64,000 bases of DNA, taken from the NCBI RefSeq assembly GCF_022012435.1, contig NZ_JAKLUA010000003.1, positions 372,001 through 436,000 of the forward strand, written 5' to 3'. The DNA is from Bradyrhizobium zhengyangense. GTDB taxonomy: Bacteria; Pseudomonadota; Alphaproteobacteria; Rhizobiales; Xanthobacteraceae. Under the pieces are notes generated by a model. That model was not told the origin of the DNA. It worked only from the letters and a program-made list of their open reading frames with translations, and searched no databases. The translations under genes and the position numbers were made by a program. Below, piece after piece: positions 34,990 through 44,125 of this stretch (its first letter is position 1; every line of letters starts with the position of its first letter).

Positions 34990-37103
34990 GACTGCTTCCC
35001 CCACCTCTTGTCATACTGGACGAAGTTCGGATCGGCATTGTCGAGCTTGTAGCGGCCGATCCGGTTGTTGAGAATGCCGCCGAGATAGAGATAGCCGCGA
35101 TGCTCGCGCATCGAGGTGATCATCGGATGGTTCTCGCCGTGCAGGTCCCAGAACGATTCGACGATCTTGCCCTGTTCGTTGAACTTGACCACGCAGCCAG
35201 TGTTGATGTTGGGGAACAGCCATTCGTCGACCGGCACGCGCTTGGCCATGCGGCGGCGGAAGCCCGGCATCTTCCAGGCGAGGTCGAGCGAGGGACTGCG
35301 CATACCGACCAGTGCCAGCCAGTAATTGCCGTCGGAGGCGAGATTGATGTTGTCGGGGTATCCAGGCAGATTGTCCATGACGACCTCGACCGCGCCTTTC
35401 TTCGGCCCAGCAAACCAATAGCGCTTGATCGAGCAGCCAAAGGTTTCGGCGAACAGGATCGACTGGCCGTCACTGGCGACGCAGATGCCGTTGGGGAATT
35501 TGAGTCCGCGCAGCTCGGTGCGTGTCGTGCCGGTCTTGGTATCGTAGGAGATGATGCGGCCGTTGCCGCGTGCCTCTAAGCCATCGATGGGCCATTCGTC
35601 CATCTCGTAACGGACCGTCGCTTCGGAGAAGAAGATCAGGCCATCGTCGGTGATATCGAGGTCGTCGGCAAGCCGCAGGCGGCTGTCGTCGTTGACCGAG
35701 CGCAGGCTGCGGTTGGTCTCGTCGGTCGCCTTTTCCACGGTGCCGTCGGGCTTGATGCGATAAAGCCCCATGCCGCCGATGCAGACGTAGAGATTGTCCT
35801 CGCGATCGAAGGCCATGCCGAGCGGCTGGCCGCCGATATGGGCGAACACCTCCATCTTCTGATAGTCGGGCGCGAGGAAGCGCATGATGTCGCCGTGGCG
35901 CGAGCCGGCATAGAGATTGTCATGGCGATCGAGGATGACGTCTTCCGGCGCCTCGATGCGGCCAAGGCCGATCGCCTCGACGTCACGCAGCTTGTCGTTC
36001 TGCTCGAATGGCCCGCCCTGTCCGATCTCGGTTGGCGGCGGCGGCGGCAATTCGTGATAAGTCGGCGCGACATAGACCTTGCTGATGATGCGAGTCCGGT
36101 TCTTCTGCCAGCGGATGTCGACCATGGCCGCGACAAGCAGAATGCCGGCCAGCGCCATGCGGTTGACGCCCCCGCGCGCGTTCATGGTGGTGAGGCCGTT
36201 GGTGATCAGGAGTACGATCAGCACGCCCACTGCCGATTTGGCGACAGAGCCTTTGCCACCGCCGAGCGTGATGCCGCCGAGTACGGTCGCGGTCAGCACG
36301 ATCACCTCGAGGCCAACGCCGATGTCGCCGCCGACGGTGCCGAGCCGGGAGGCGAAGAACAGCGCGCCGATGCTGGTCAGCACGCCGCTTGCGACGTAGC
36401 AGAGCGCGATGGTGCGGCGAACGGGAATGCCCGAATTGTAGGCCGAGCGGCGCGAGCCGCCTATTGCGGTGATGTGCCAACCTGGGCGCAGCCGCGTCAT
36501 GAAGATGTGGCCGAAGATCGCGATGACGATATAGGCCAGCGCCACGGTCGGAATGCCAAGGACAGAGCCGGCGCCGATGAAGTCCCAGGACGGGATGTCG
36601 GGGAAGGCCGAAGCGATCGCGTTGGAGTAGCGCTGGATCAGAAGATCGTAGGCCGAGCGGTAAATGATCAGCGTGATCAGCGTGGTGATGAAGGCGCGCA
36701 GTCGCAGATATCCGACCAGGATGCCGTTGACGGCCCCGAGCAGTGCGCCACACAGCAGCGTGGCGACCACAACGGCCGGAACCGGCCAGCCGGCGACGTC
36801 GAGCAGATAGAGCGCACAGAAATCGGTCAACGCGAAGATCGACCCGACCGAGAGATCGATGCCGCCGACGATGACGACCAGCGCAAGCCCGAGCGCAATG
36901 AAGCCGATCTCGCCGGCCTGGCGCGCGGTGTCGGCGAGGCTTGCCGGCGACAGGAAGTTGTCGATGGACCGGCTGAAAGCGAAGCCGACAATCAGGAGAA
37001 GGATGACCGGGATGGCCGTCTCGGTCCATCGCTTGGACAGGATCTCACCGAGAAGATGATCAGGCCAGTAGCGGTAACGCAGGCTTGTGATTGTGTCGCG
37101 CAT
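34986..37103 (-). CDS. ABC permease fused to a strictosidine-synthase/SMP-30-like propeller
   Basis: Fusion protein of 705 residues. Residues about 20-325 are a RbsC-type permease with eight to ten membrane helices and the EAA-like loop GGIDLSVGS / GGGKGSVAKSAVG. A proline-rich linker (HELPPPPPTEIGQGG) follows, then about 330 residues of beta-propeller: EAPEDVILDRHDNLYAGSR, GGQPLGMAFDREDNLYV, ADDLDITDDGLIFFSEA, GLKFPNGICVASDG and YPDNINLASDGNYWLAL, a strictosidine-synthase / lactonase pattern. The reading frame is continuous through the join, so this is not two genes. The permease C-terminus should be cytoplasmic, placing the propeller at the exit of the pore. ATG at 37103 is chosen for the GGA ahead; the frame opens to 37169. 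It overlaps the next gene by four bases. Confidence 0.88.
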   Translation of the reverse strand: MRDTITSLRYRYWPDHLLGEILSKRWTETAIPVILLLIVGFAFSRSIDNFLSPASLADTARQAGEIGFIALGLALVVIVGGIDLSVGSIFALTDFCALYLLDVAGWPVPAVVVATLLCGALLGAVNGILVGYLRLRAFITTLITLIIYRSAYDLLIQRYSNAIASAFPDIPSWDFIGAGSVLGIPTVALAYIVIAIFGHIFMTRLRPGWHITAIGGSRRSAYNSGIPVRRTIALCYVASGVLTSIGALFFASRLGTVGGDIGVGLEVIVLTATVLGGITLGGGKGSVAKSAVGVLIVLLITNGLTTMNARGGVNRMALAGILLVAAMVDIRWQKNRTRIISKVYVAPTYHELPPPPPTEIGQGGPFEQNDKLRDVEAIGLGRIEAPEDVILDRHDNLYAGSRHGDIMRFLAPDYQKMEVFAHIGGQPLGMAFDREDNLYVCIGGMGLYRIKPDGTVEKATDETNRSLRSVNDDSRLRLADDLDITDDGLIFFSEATVRYEMDEWPIDGLEARGNGRIISYDTKTGTTRTELRGLKFPNGICVASDGQSILFAETFGCSIKRYWFAGPKKGAVEVVMDNLPGYPDNINLASDGNYWLALVGMRSPSLDLAWKMPGFRRRMAKRVPVDEWLFPNINTGCVVKFNEQGKIVESFWDLHGENHPMITSMREHRGYLYLGGILNNRIGRYKLDNADPNFVQYDKRWGKQS

Positions 37104-37184
37104 CGGCATTCCAGCAGGACATGGAAACTGTTGAGAGCGTGATCCCCGGACATTGATCCCGGGGATCACGAGCGTCAGCGCGGA

Positions 37185-38192
37185 CTATTTTTTGAGATCG
37201 CTGAGATTCCAGCAGGCCGTCGGACTATCGGCGTTCTCCTTGGTGATCGGAATCAGCGTGGTGTATTCCGAACCTTTGATCGAGCCAGGCTTGGCACCCG
37301 AGGACAGCAGCCACTTGATCGTACCGGCCATCTGCGCAGCCTGGGTCGGCACGTCGTAGCTCATGTTGAGATCGAATGCGCCTGACTTCACCAGCTCGCA
37401 GGCACCCTTGCGCTCGCCGCCGCCCGATGTGGCGAGGAACACCTTGCCGGTGAGGCCGGCTTCCTTCACCGCGGCGGCCGTGCCGATATCCATGCCGTCC
37501 CAGAAGCCGACGATGCCGCAAAGATCGGGATTCTGCTTCAGCACCGTTTGCGTGATCGCCTTGGCCTTGGCGGCATCCCAATCGGCGGCCTGGCTCGATA
37601 CCACCTTGATCTCCGGATGCTTGGCGAGGACGTTCTCGACCCCCTTGAGCGTATAGGCGCTCGCCGCCGCCGACAGCGCACCCTGGATGATCGCGATCTT
37701 GTTCGACTTGCCTTCGCAGGCCTTGACCACGCCTTCGGTCTGGCGCTCGCCGATCTCGACCCAGTTGGCGCCGACGAAGGCGGAGCTGCGATAGGCTGAG
37801 CCCATGTTGATCTGGATGACGTAGATGCCTTCGTTCTCGGCGCGCTGGAGCAGTTTGGCGTAGGTCTGTACGTCAGGATTATGGACGACCATCACCGCCG
37901 GCTTCTCGGTAATCAGCGAGGTCACGGCCTGCGCGCCGGCATTGGTGTTCCAGTTGGCGTCGCGGATCACGAACTTGACGCCGTAGGGCTCGAGCTCCTT
38001 CTTCAGGCCGGCATACCAGCCCTCGGTGAGGTCGAAGTTCATCGCGACCGGCACATAGGCCACGGTCTTTCCGGCGAGCGCTTCCTTGAACGGTTTCTGA
38101 AACGGCTCGTCCAGGCCCTGCTGAGCGAGAGCGGGTCCAGTCAGCGCCGCGAGTGCCAGTGCGGCGAGCGTTGCCTTTGTCGGGTTGTTCAT
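37185..38192 (-). CDS. periplasmic sugar-type ABC substrate-binding protein
   Basis: Binding protein of 335 residues, type 1 fold of the RbsB/Peripla_BP_4 group. The signal peptide ends GPALA before QQG. The binding domain begins GKTVAYVPVAMNFDLTEGWYAGLKK and shows the hinge pattern of sugar-type binding proteins; C-terminal ACWNLSDLKK. AGGAGG lies directly ahead of ATG 38192. The ligand is not evident; partner genes (propeller lactonase-like proteins and an acyl-CoA synthetase) make a plain sugar less certain than the family name implies. It is located between two permease genes, 46 bases after one and 81 before the other. Confidence 0.9.
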   Translation of the reverse strand: MNNPTKATLAALALAALTGPALAQQGLDEPFQKPFKEALAGKTVAYVPVAMNFDLTEGWYAGLKKELEPYGVKFVIRDANWNTNAGAQAVTSLITEKPAVMVVHNPDVQTYAKLLQRAENEGIYVIQINMGSAYRSSAFVGANWVEIGERQTEGVVKACEGKSNKIAIIQGALSAAASAYTLKGVENVLAKHPEIKVVSSQAADWDAAKAKAITQTVLKQNPDLCGIVGFWDGMDIGTAAAVKEAGLTGKVFLATSGGGERKGACELVKSGAFDLNMSYDVPTQAAQMAGTIKWLLSSGAKPGSIKGSEYTTLIPITKENADSPTACWNLSDLKK

Positions 38193-38238
38193 TGCTTCCT
38201 CCTTGGTTGTAGTTGCCGTTATGGTTCTTGTCGGTCGT

Positions 38239-39210
38239 TCAGATGTCGCCCTGCTGTGCCGTTTCTTCGTTGCGCGGATTCAGGAAGGAATCCGTGATGA
38301 CGGCGAGCAGCAGGACCACGCCCTTGATGAGATTTTGCCCGGCGTAGGAGATGTCCATGATGGTCATCCCGTTGAGCATGGTACCGATCAGCAATGTGCC
38401 GATGATGACGTTCAACACGCCGCCACGGCCGCCGGAGAGTCCGATGCCGCCCAGCACGACCACCAGGATCACGTCGTAAATCAGCGTCGAGTTGAAAACG
38501 CGCGTCGGCATCGAATTGACTGATGCGGCCATCACCAGACCGGCGAAGCAGCCGATCAGGGCCGCGATCACGTACTGCAGCACGATGATCGGGCGGGAGG
38601 GAATGCCGGTGACACGCGCGGCGTAAGGGTTGTCGCCGATCGCGTAGATGTAGGCACCCCAGCGCGTCTGGCGCAGCAGGAAAGCCACCACGATGCAGGC
38701 GACCGCGAACATCACGATCGAGGTGGGAATGCCGAGAATGGTGCCTTGTCCGAGCCGCTCGAAGCCGTTCATGCCCTGGCTCCACTGCACGACATCGAGC
38801 TGGAACAGCGCGGCCTGCCCGAGACCGGCGAGCAGCAAGCCGGTTGCCAGCGTCGCAAACAGCGAGGGCACCTCGGCATAGGCGATCAGCCAGCCATTGA
38901 TAAGGCCGAACGCGATCGTGATCAGCACGGCGATCAGCAGCGAGAACGGCAGCGAATGGCCGTTCTGCACCATTTGCAGCACGAGCCCGGGCGGCACCGC
39001 GAGCGCTGCGATCAGCGAGATGTCGATACCGCGGCCGATCACGACGATCGCCATGGCGAGGCCCAGGATGCCGAGCACTGCCACGTTCTGGAGCAGCGTC
39101 AGCATGTTCTCGGCCGTCAGGAAGCCATTCAGGAAGATCGAGAATACCAGGAACAGCAAGGCGAAGACGGCAAAGACGATCTCTTGTTGATTGAACCGAA
39201 AGCGCTTCAT
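38239..39210 (-). CDS. ABC importer permease, RbsC-like
   Basis: Integral membrane protein of 323 residues with about nine hydrophobic helices and the RbsC-type landmarks AIVVIGRGIDISLIA, GDNPYAARVTGI and GGIGLSGGRGG. It would pair with the fused permease at 34986-37103 as a heterodimeric pore; importers of this class more often use a homodimer. The GAAAGG ahead of ATG 39210 is a fair ribosome site. It comes 41 bases after the acyl-CoA synthetase gene and 46 before the binding protein, all on the minus strand. Confidence 0.9.
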   Translation of the reverse strand: MKRFRFNQQEIVFAVFALLFLVFSIFLNGFLTAENMLTLLQNVAVLGILGLAMAIVVIGRGIDISLIAALAVPPGLVLQMVQNGHSLPFSLLIAVLITIAFGLINGWLIAYAEVPSLFATLATGLLLAGLGQAALFQLDVVQWSQGMNGFERLGQGTILGIPTSIVMFAVACIVVAFLLRQTRWGAYIYAIGDNPYAARVTGIPSRPIIVLQYVIAALIGCFAGLVMAASVNSMPTRVFNSTLIYDVILVVVLGGIGLSGGRGGVLNVIIGTLLIGTMLNGMTIMDISYAGQNLIKGVVLLLAVITDSFLNPRNEETAQQGDI

Positions 39211-39251
39211 CCCTTCGTTGCCTTTCTTCGACCTCGGGCTCTGCGGGTCCG

Positions 39252-41159
39252 TTATGACGATCGGGTCTCGATGCGGTAGGTCTGTGGAAGCAGTGTCAGG
39301 CTCTCAGTGAGCGCCTTCACCCGGTCCTGGTCGTTGGAGACGATCGAAACGGTGACCAGCGTAGTCAACCTGACGTCTTTGTCGACGACAATGTCTGCCC
39401 TGGTGGCTGGACCGAAGATACGATCGATCTCGGTCCTGACTTTCTCCTGGATAGCGAGGTCGCGAAGCGTGGGCTTGAATATCTTGCCGACCGCGGTCAC
39501 GGGAAGGGCCTCGAGCAGGACGACGCGCTTGGGCCGAGCAGGAGGCTCATTGACGTTGCGTTCGAGATGCTCGCATAGCTGCGGAAGGTTGATGATTTTT
39601 CCGGGAGACGGAACGACGAACAGAATAGGCACCTCGCCGGCGTAGGCATCCGGCATGCCGACGGCCGAGCTCATCTGGACACCGGGGAAAACATTCGCGA
39701 CGTCCTCGATAGCGGCGGGATCGATGTTGTGGCCGCTGCGGACGATCAGATCCTTCTCGCGGCCAGTGAGCACCAGCCGCTGATCGGCCGTGAGATAGCC
39801 GACGTCGCCTGTGACAATCCAATGGTCGTCGGTGAGCACGCCCTTGTTGTGCCGGGGATCGAGATAGCCTGGAAACACCTGCGGTCCCCTGACGAGGACG
39901 AGGCCGCTGGTAAGCGGCGGACACTCCGTCCTGAGGTCGATATCATCAAGCGCGACGATTTTCGTCTGTGCAAACGGCGCCCTGAAGCCGACGCTGCCTT
40001 GCATGGGTGTGCCGCGGCCGGGATTGAATGCAATCGCGGCCGCGGTCTCCGTCATGCCATAGGTCTCGAACAGCGTGATGCCAGTCCGGGCCTGAAACCT
40101 CTCGCTGACGGCTTTCGGCGCCACTGCCCCACCGGTAAGGGCCATGCGAAGGGAGCTGACATCGGATGAGCCGATCGGCACTTCGGCCAGCGCCGCGATC
40201 GAGGTCGGCACGCCACTGACGATGGTCGCGCCAAACCGTTCGACGGTGTGCCAATAGTCGCGGATCGCATCCGGGCTTCTGAGGCTGTAGGGCGAGGGAA
40301 TGATCACATGGCCCCCGGCCGCCAGGATCGATAGGCCGATGGTCATGGTGCCGCCGACGTGAAACAGCGGGAAGCCGTTGATGGCGGCATCCAGCTCATC
40401 AAGTCCATGAACCTGCGCGAAGCTCCAGGCTGCGTGGATCTGGTTGCCATGTGTCAGGCGGACGAGTTTGGGTCGTCCGGTCGTGCCGCCGGTGTGGAAA
40501 AGCGCACAGACCGTGTCACGATCCCGCGATGGCGCGAAGTCCATGGTGCCGCGCATCGTCGCGACCGCCTCGTCGAAGCTGAGGGCACGCCCGGTCAGGC
40601 GACCTTTCGCGCCGATCACGACAATCGTCTTGAGCGAGGCGACGCGGCTCGCGACATTGGCCGCCTTGGTCCAGATCGCGCGATCGGCCGGTTCGGAAGC
40701 AACCACGAGAACGGTCGCGTTCTGTGCTTCGAGCAGGTCGGCAATGGCATCTTCGTTCAGGAGATAGTTGATCGAGCTGGCGACGCCCGCGATCTGGGCG
40801 CCCAGCAGAGCCGGGAAGAGCTGCGGCAGGATCGGGCAGAGAAACGCGACCGTACCTCCGTTCAGGTTGATGCCGAGCGACCGGAAGAGGTTTGCCGCCC
40901 GCATGATCTCCGTACGCAATTGCCGATGCGTCAGCGTGACATCGCCGGGCTCGCGCGAGCCCTTGGTCAGGACCGTCAGTGCGGGCCGGTCGGGATGCAG
41001 GCGCGCGGTGGCCTCGAACAGATCATGCAGATTGTGGGCAGGGATGAGGGAATCGTAGGGCAACCGTTCCAGCGCCTCGATATCGGCGATGGTTTCGATC
41101 GGCTGCGTGAAGCGCGTCGTGATCGGTGGGGGCGATGTCGTGCTCACGGACGCCGCCAT
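39252..41159 (-). CDS. AMP-forming acyl-CoA synthetase, first gene of the ABC operon
   Basis: Adenylate-forming ligase of 635 residues. Landmarks are the P-loop-like HTGGTTGRPKLVRLTH, the core ETYGMTETAAAIAFN, VTGDVGYL with the adenylate-binding Asp, GREKDLIVRSGHNI and a C-terminal Lys segment VTAVGKIFKP. It would activate a carboxylic acid to acyl-CoA in the cytoplasm. The chain length class cannot be set. An extra 90 residues or so follow the usual C-terminal domain. The start at 41159 lacks a strong ribosome site. It opens the minus-strand operon with the ABC importer genes, so the imported compound, perhaps after ring opening by a propeller enzyme, is the natural candidate substrate. Confidence 0.88.
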   Translation of the reverse strand: MAASVSTTSPPPITTRFTQPIETIADIEALERLPYDSLIPAHNLHDLFEATARLHPDRPALTVLTKGSREPGDVTLTHRQLRTEIMRAANLFRSLGINLNGGTVAFLCPILPQLFPALLGAQIAGVASSINYLLNEDAIADLLEAQNATVLVVASEPADRAIWTKAANVASRVASLKTIVVIGAKGRLTGRALSFDEAVATMRGTMDFAPSRDRDTVCALFHTGGTTGRPKLVRLTHGNQIHAAWSFAQVHGLDELDAAINGFPLFHVGGTMTIGLSILAAGGHVIIPSPYSLRSPDAIRDYWHTVERFGATIVSGVPTSIAALAEVPIGSSDVSSLRMALTGGAVAPKAVSERFQARTGITLFETYGMTETAAAIAFNPGRGTPMQGSVGFRAPFAQTKIVALDDIDLRTECPPLTSGLVLVRGPQVFPGYLDPRHNKGVLTDDHWIVTGDVGYLTADQRLVLTGREKDLIVRSGHNIDPAAIEDVANVFPGVQMSSAVGMPDAYAGEVPILFVVPSPGKIINLPQLCEHLERNVNEPPARPKRVVLLEALPVTAVGKIFKPTLRDLAIQEKVRTEIDRIFGPATRADIVVDKDVRLTTLVTVSIVSNDQDRVKALTESLTLLPQTYRIETRSS

Positions 41160-41362
41160 TCAAGCGGCACGGTGAATTGCGCAGCAGCTGATCTGTCCTG
41201 ACGCAAGCGAACGTTTCCTGCCTGGCTCGTTGACCGATTTTTGTTCTTCATAGGCCACATGCCCGCAGCCTGCTTGCTCCGGAGCGCAAAGCTTTTGCTT
41301 GTCCGCGCAAACCGGTCTTGCGTGTAGGCGGCGGCCATCTAGAATCCCGCCGGCGGGCCAGC

Positions 41363-41377
41363 TTGTGCGATGCACAA
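41363..41377. promoter_or_regulatory. candidate operator upstream of the AraC-family gene
   Basis: Perfect inverted repeat TTGTGC-GAT-GCACAA, 39 bases upstream of the AraC-family start and in the 256-base region that separates two divergent operons. A second 12-base palindrome CCCGCCGGCGGG lies at 41346-41357. AraC proteins often use direct repeats, so the factor that binds here is uncertain. Confidence 0.5.
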
Positions 41378-41415
41378 ACGGCGTTCATCATGGCTGTGCG
41401 ACGGGTGGGCGGACG

Positions 41416-42360
41416 ATGAACCTGGTATTCTCGACAGACGATCTGGAGCCGTCGAAGCGATATGCCGCCTGGCAAGGCGCGATCTGCGATGTCTACGTTC
41501 ATGTCGACGTCAATGCCGACGAGCGATCCGACTACCAGGGCTTCATCCGCGAGGCGCATTTCGGCGCCGTCACGATGACGGACGTGCTGCTGTCGGAGCA
41601 GCGCATCTCGCGGCGCGAGCGGCACATCGCAAAACTCGACAAGGATTGCTACTACGTTGAATTCGTCCAACAGGGCCGGGTCAACGTGCTGCAGGCCGGC
41701 CAGACTTTGCTGTCGAATCCGGGCGTCGGCGCAATTTTTTCGGCGTCTGAAGCCTATGATCTCGAATGCGTCGGCAAGGTCCGGTCGCTCTATCTCGAGA
41801 TCCCACGCACGGAGTTTTCGGCCCGCTTCAGCGAGGGGCGCCTGCCGGTCGTGACCACGATGGCGACGGGCCGCGGTCTCGGGCGCATCGCTGCCGAGTT
41901 CTGCGCGACGCTCGCCGCGGAAGGTGCTTCCCTGGATGAGATCGCCAGGACGCGCCTTGGCGCTGAACTGATGGATGTGCTGGCGTTGACGCTCGACATG
42001 GGCGACCGGGACGAATTCTCCGAGGATGCAAGCGCCCAGCAGGCACGCCTGCGCTCGGTCAAGACCTGGATCGAAGCGCATCTCACCGACGCCGATCTGT
42101 CGCTGGAGAGGATCGCGAAGAGCAACGGCGTCTCGCTCAGGCATCTGCACTATCTTTTCCGGCTCACCGATGTCTCGGTGTCCGAATGGATTTTGGATCG
42201 CCGGCTTCAGCGTTGTTACGACGTCTTGACGCGTCCCGAGTTACGGTCCCTGTCGATCACCGAGGTTGCCTATCAGCTGGGCTTCAGCTCATCGTCCTAT
42301 TTCAGCACGGTGTTTCGCAGGAAGTTCGGCCACAGCCCGTCGGACCTGCGGCGCCGCTAG
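41416..42360 (+). CDS. AraC-family transcriptional regulator
   Basis: Regulator of 314 residues. The N-terminal part (about 1-180) is an AraC_binding_2/FeaR-like sensing domain; the C-terminal 100 residues carry two helix-turn-helix motifs: DLSLERIAKSNGVSLRHLHYLF and SITEVAYQLGFSSSSYFSTVFRRKFGHSPSDLR. ATG at 41416 has GGGTGGGCGG ahead; the frame opens earlier (41299) without a ribosome site. It sits between the leftward ABC/ligase operon and the rightward ligase/MDR genes, so it is the obvious candidate regulator of both. The inducer may be an aromatic or acyl compound, as for FeaR-type proteins, but this is inferred. Confidence 0.88.
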   Translation: MNLVFSTDDLEPSKRYAAWQGAICDVYVHVDVNADERSDYQGFIREAHFGAVTMTDVLLSEQRISRRERHIAKLDKDCYYVEFVQQGRVNVLQAGQTLLSNPGVGAIFSASEAYDLECVGKVRSLYLEIPRTEFSARFSEGRLPVVTTMATGRGLGRIAAEFCATLAAEGASLDEIARTRLGAELMDVLALTLDMGDRDEFSEDASAQQARLRSVKTWIEAHLTDADLSLERIAKSNGVSLRHLHYLFRLTDVSVSEWILDRRLQRCYDVLTRPELRSLSITEVAYQLGFSSSSYFSTVFRRKFGHSPSDLRRR

Positions 42361-42496
42361 CAACACGCGAGGCCGTGCCAGGTTCGGCGTTGGCGGCGGG
42401 TACGCCCACGCAGCTCGGCACAGATGCCGCAAACCCACAAGACGCAAGATTTCAAACAAGAAATCGAACAAATCAAGACATCACACGGAGGGACAC

Positions 42497-44110
42497 ATGA
42501 CCGGCGACATCGCAGCCACCATCTCGAAAGCGCGCGAGCATTCCATCGGCGATCTTCTGCGCCGTTCGGCGGCCCGCGAGCCGGCCAAGCTCGCGGTGAG
42601 CTGCGGCAGCGTGAGCTGGACCTTCGCGGAGATGGACGCGGTCTGCAACCGGCTCGGCCGCGGCCTGCTCGGGCTCGGCGTGAAAAAGGGCGACCGCCTC
42701 GCCGTGCTCTCGCGTAATTCCCACGCCTTTGCCGCGCTGCGCTTCGCCGTGGCGCGGATCGGCGCGGTGCTGGTGCCGATCAACTTCATGCTCAATCCGG
42801 ACGAGATCAATTTCATCCTGAAGAGTTCCGGCGCCAAGCTGCTTGCGGCCGGCCCTGACTTCGTGGAGCCTGCGAAGGCCGCAAGCGCGAAGGATTGCGC
42901 CGTCGAGAAGATGATCTGGCTGCCGGGCGAGGAGCCCGCCATGGCGCCCGCGGGACTCACCACCTTCGACGATCTCCTCCACGCCGATGGATCGTACCTC
43001 GAGGCTTCCGTCGATAGCCGCGGTCTCGCGCAGATCGTCTACACCAGCGGCACGGAATCCCTGCCCAAGGGCGCGATGCTGACCCATGAAGCGGTAATGT
43101 GGCAATATGTCAGCTGTGTCATCGACGGCGGCATGAGCGTGGACGACAAGTTTCTGCACGCGCTGCCGCTCTATCACTGCGCGCAACTCGACGTGTTCCT
43201 CGGGCCGCAAATCTATCTCGGGGCCTCCGGCGTCATCACGGGCAAGCCGACTGCCGACAACATCCTGGCGCTGATCCAGGCGCACAAGATCACGTCGTTC
43301 TTCGCGCCGCCGACCATCTGGATCGCGATGCTGCGCTCGCCGAACTTCGACAAGACCGATCTGTCGACGCTGCAGAAGGGCTATTATGGCGCCTCGATCA
43401 TGCCGGTGGAGGTGCTGCTTGAGCTCCAGCGCCGTCTGCCAAATGTAAAATTCTGGAATTTCTACGGCCAGACCGAGATCGCGCCGCTCGCGACCGTGCT
43501 GCGGCCGGAGGACCAGTTGCGCAAGGCCGGCTCGGCCGGCAAGCCCGTGCTCAATGTCGAGACGCGGGTGGTCAATACGTCGATGGAGGACGTTAGGGTT
43601 GGCGAGGTCGGCGAGATCGTGCACCGCTCGCCGCATCTGCTGTCGGGCTATTACAACGATCCCACGAAGACCGCAGCGGCTTTTTCGGGCGGCTGGTTTC
43701 ATTCCGGCGATCTGGCCACCGTCGACGAAGAGGGCCACATCACCGTGGTCGATCGTGTCAAGGACATGATCAAGACCGGCGGCGAGAACGTCGCCAGCCG
43801 CGAGGTCGAGGAGATGGTCTATCGTATTCCCGCGGTCTCCGAGGTTGCCGTCGTCGGCCTGCCTGATCCGCGTTGGATCGAGGCGGTCACGGCTATCGTT
43901 GTGGTCAAGAGCGGCGAGAAGCTGGATGAGGACACCGTCATCGAGCATTGCGCCGGCCAGATGGCGCATTTCAAGGTGCCGAAGCGCGTGATCTTCGTGG
44001 ATAGCCTGCCGAAGAACCCCAGCGGCAAGTTGCTCAAGCGCGAGCTGCGCCAGCGCTTCGTCGGCGGCGAGACACTCGACAAGGCCATCCAGAAGAATTT
44101 CGGCACCTGA
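42497..44110 (+). CDS. AMP-forming acyl/aryl-CoA synthetase
   Basis: Adenylate-forming ligase of 537 residues: YTSGTESLPKGAMLTHE (P-loop region), FYGQTEIAPLATV, HSGDLATVDEEGHITVVDR and the C-terminal catalytic Lys in NPSGKLLKRELR. This class activates fatty, cinnamic or benzoic acids. ATG at 42497 has GGAGGGAC directly ahead, an excellent ribosome site; the frame to 42266 overlaps the AraC gene and is spurious. The MDR gene begins 15 bases after its stop. Together with the ligase at 39252 it gives the AraC locus two different CoA ligases. Substrate unknown. Confidence 0.9.
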   Translation: MTGDIAATISKAREHSIGDLLRRSAAREPAKLAVSCGSVSWTFAEMDAVCNRLGRGLLGLGVKKGDRLAVLSRNSHAFAALRFAVARIGAVLVPINFMLNPDEINFILKSSGAKLLAAGPDFVEPAKAASAKDCAVEKMIWLPGEEPAMAPAGLTTFDDLLHADGSYLEASVDSRGLAQIVYTSGTESLPKGAMLTHEAVMWQYVSCVIDGGMSVDDKFLHALPLYHCAQLDVFLGPQIYLGASGVITGKPTADNILALIQAHKITSFFAPPTIWIAMLRSPNFDKTDLSTLQKGYYGASIMPVEVLLELQRRLPNVKFWNFYGQTEIAPLATVLRPEDQLRKAGSAGKPVLNVETRVVNTSMEDVRVGEVGEIVHRSPHLLSGYYNDPTKTAAAFSGGWFHSGDLATVDEEGHITVVDRVKDMIKTGGENVASREVEEMVYRIPAVSEVAVVGLPDPRWIEAVTAIVVVKSGEKLDEDTVIEHCAGQMAHFKVPKRVIFVDSLPKNPSGKLLKRELRQRFVGGETLDKAIQKNFGT

Positions 44111-44125
44111 GTTGGAGTGATCGCC

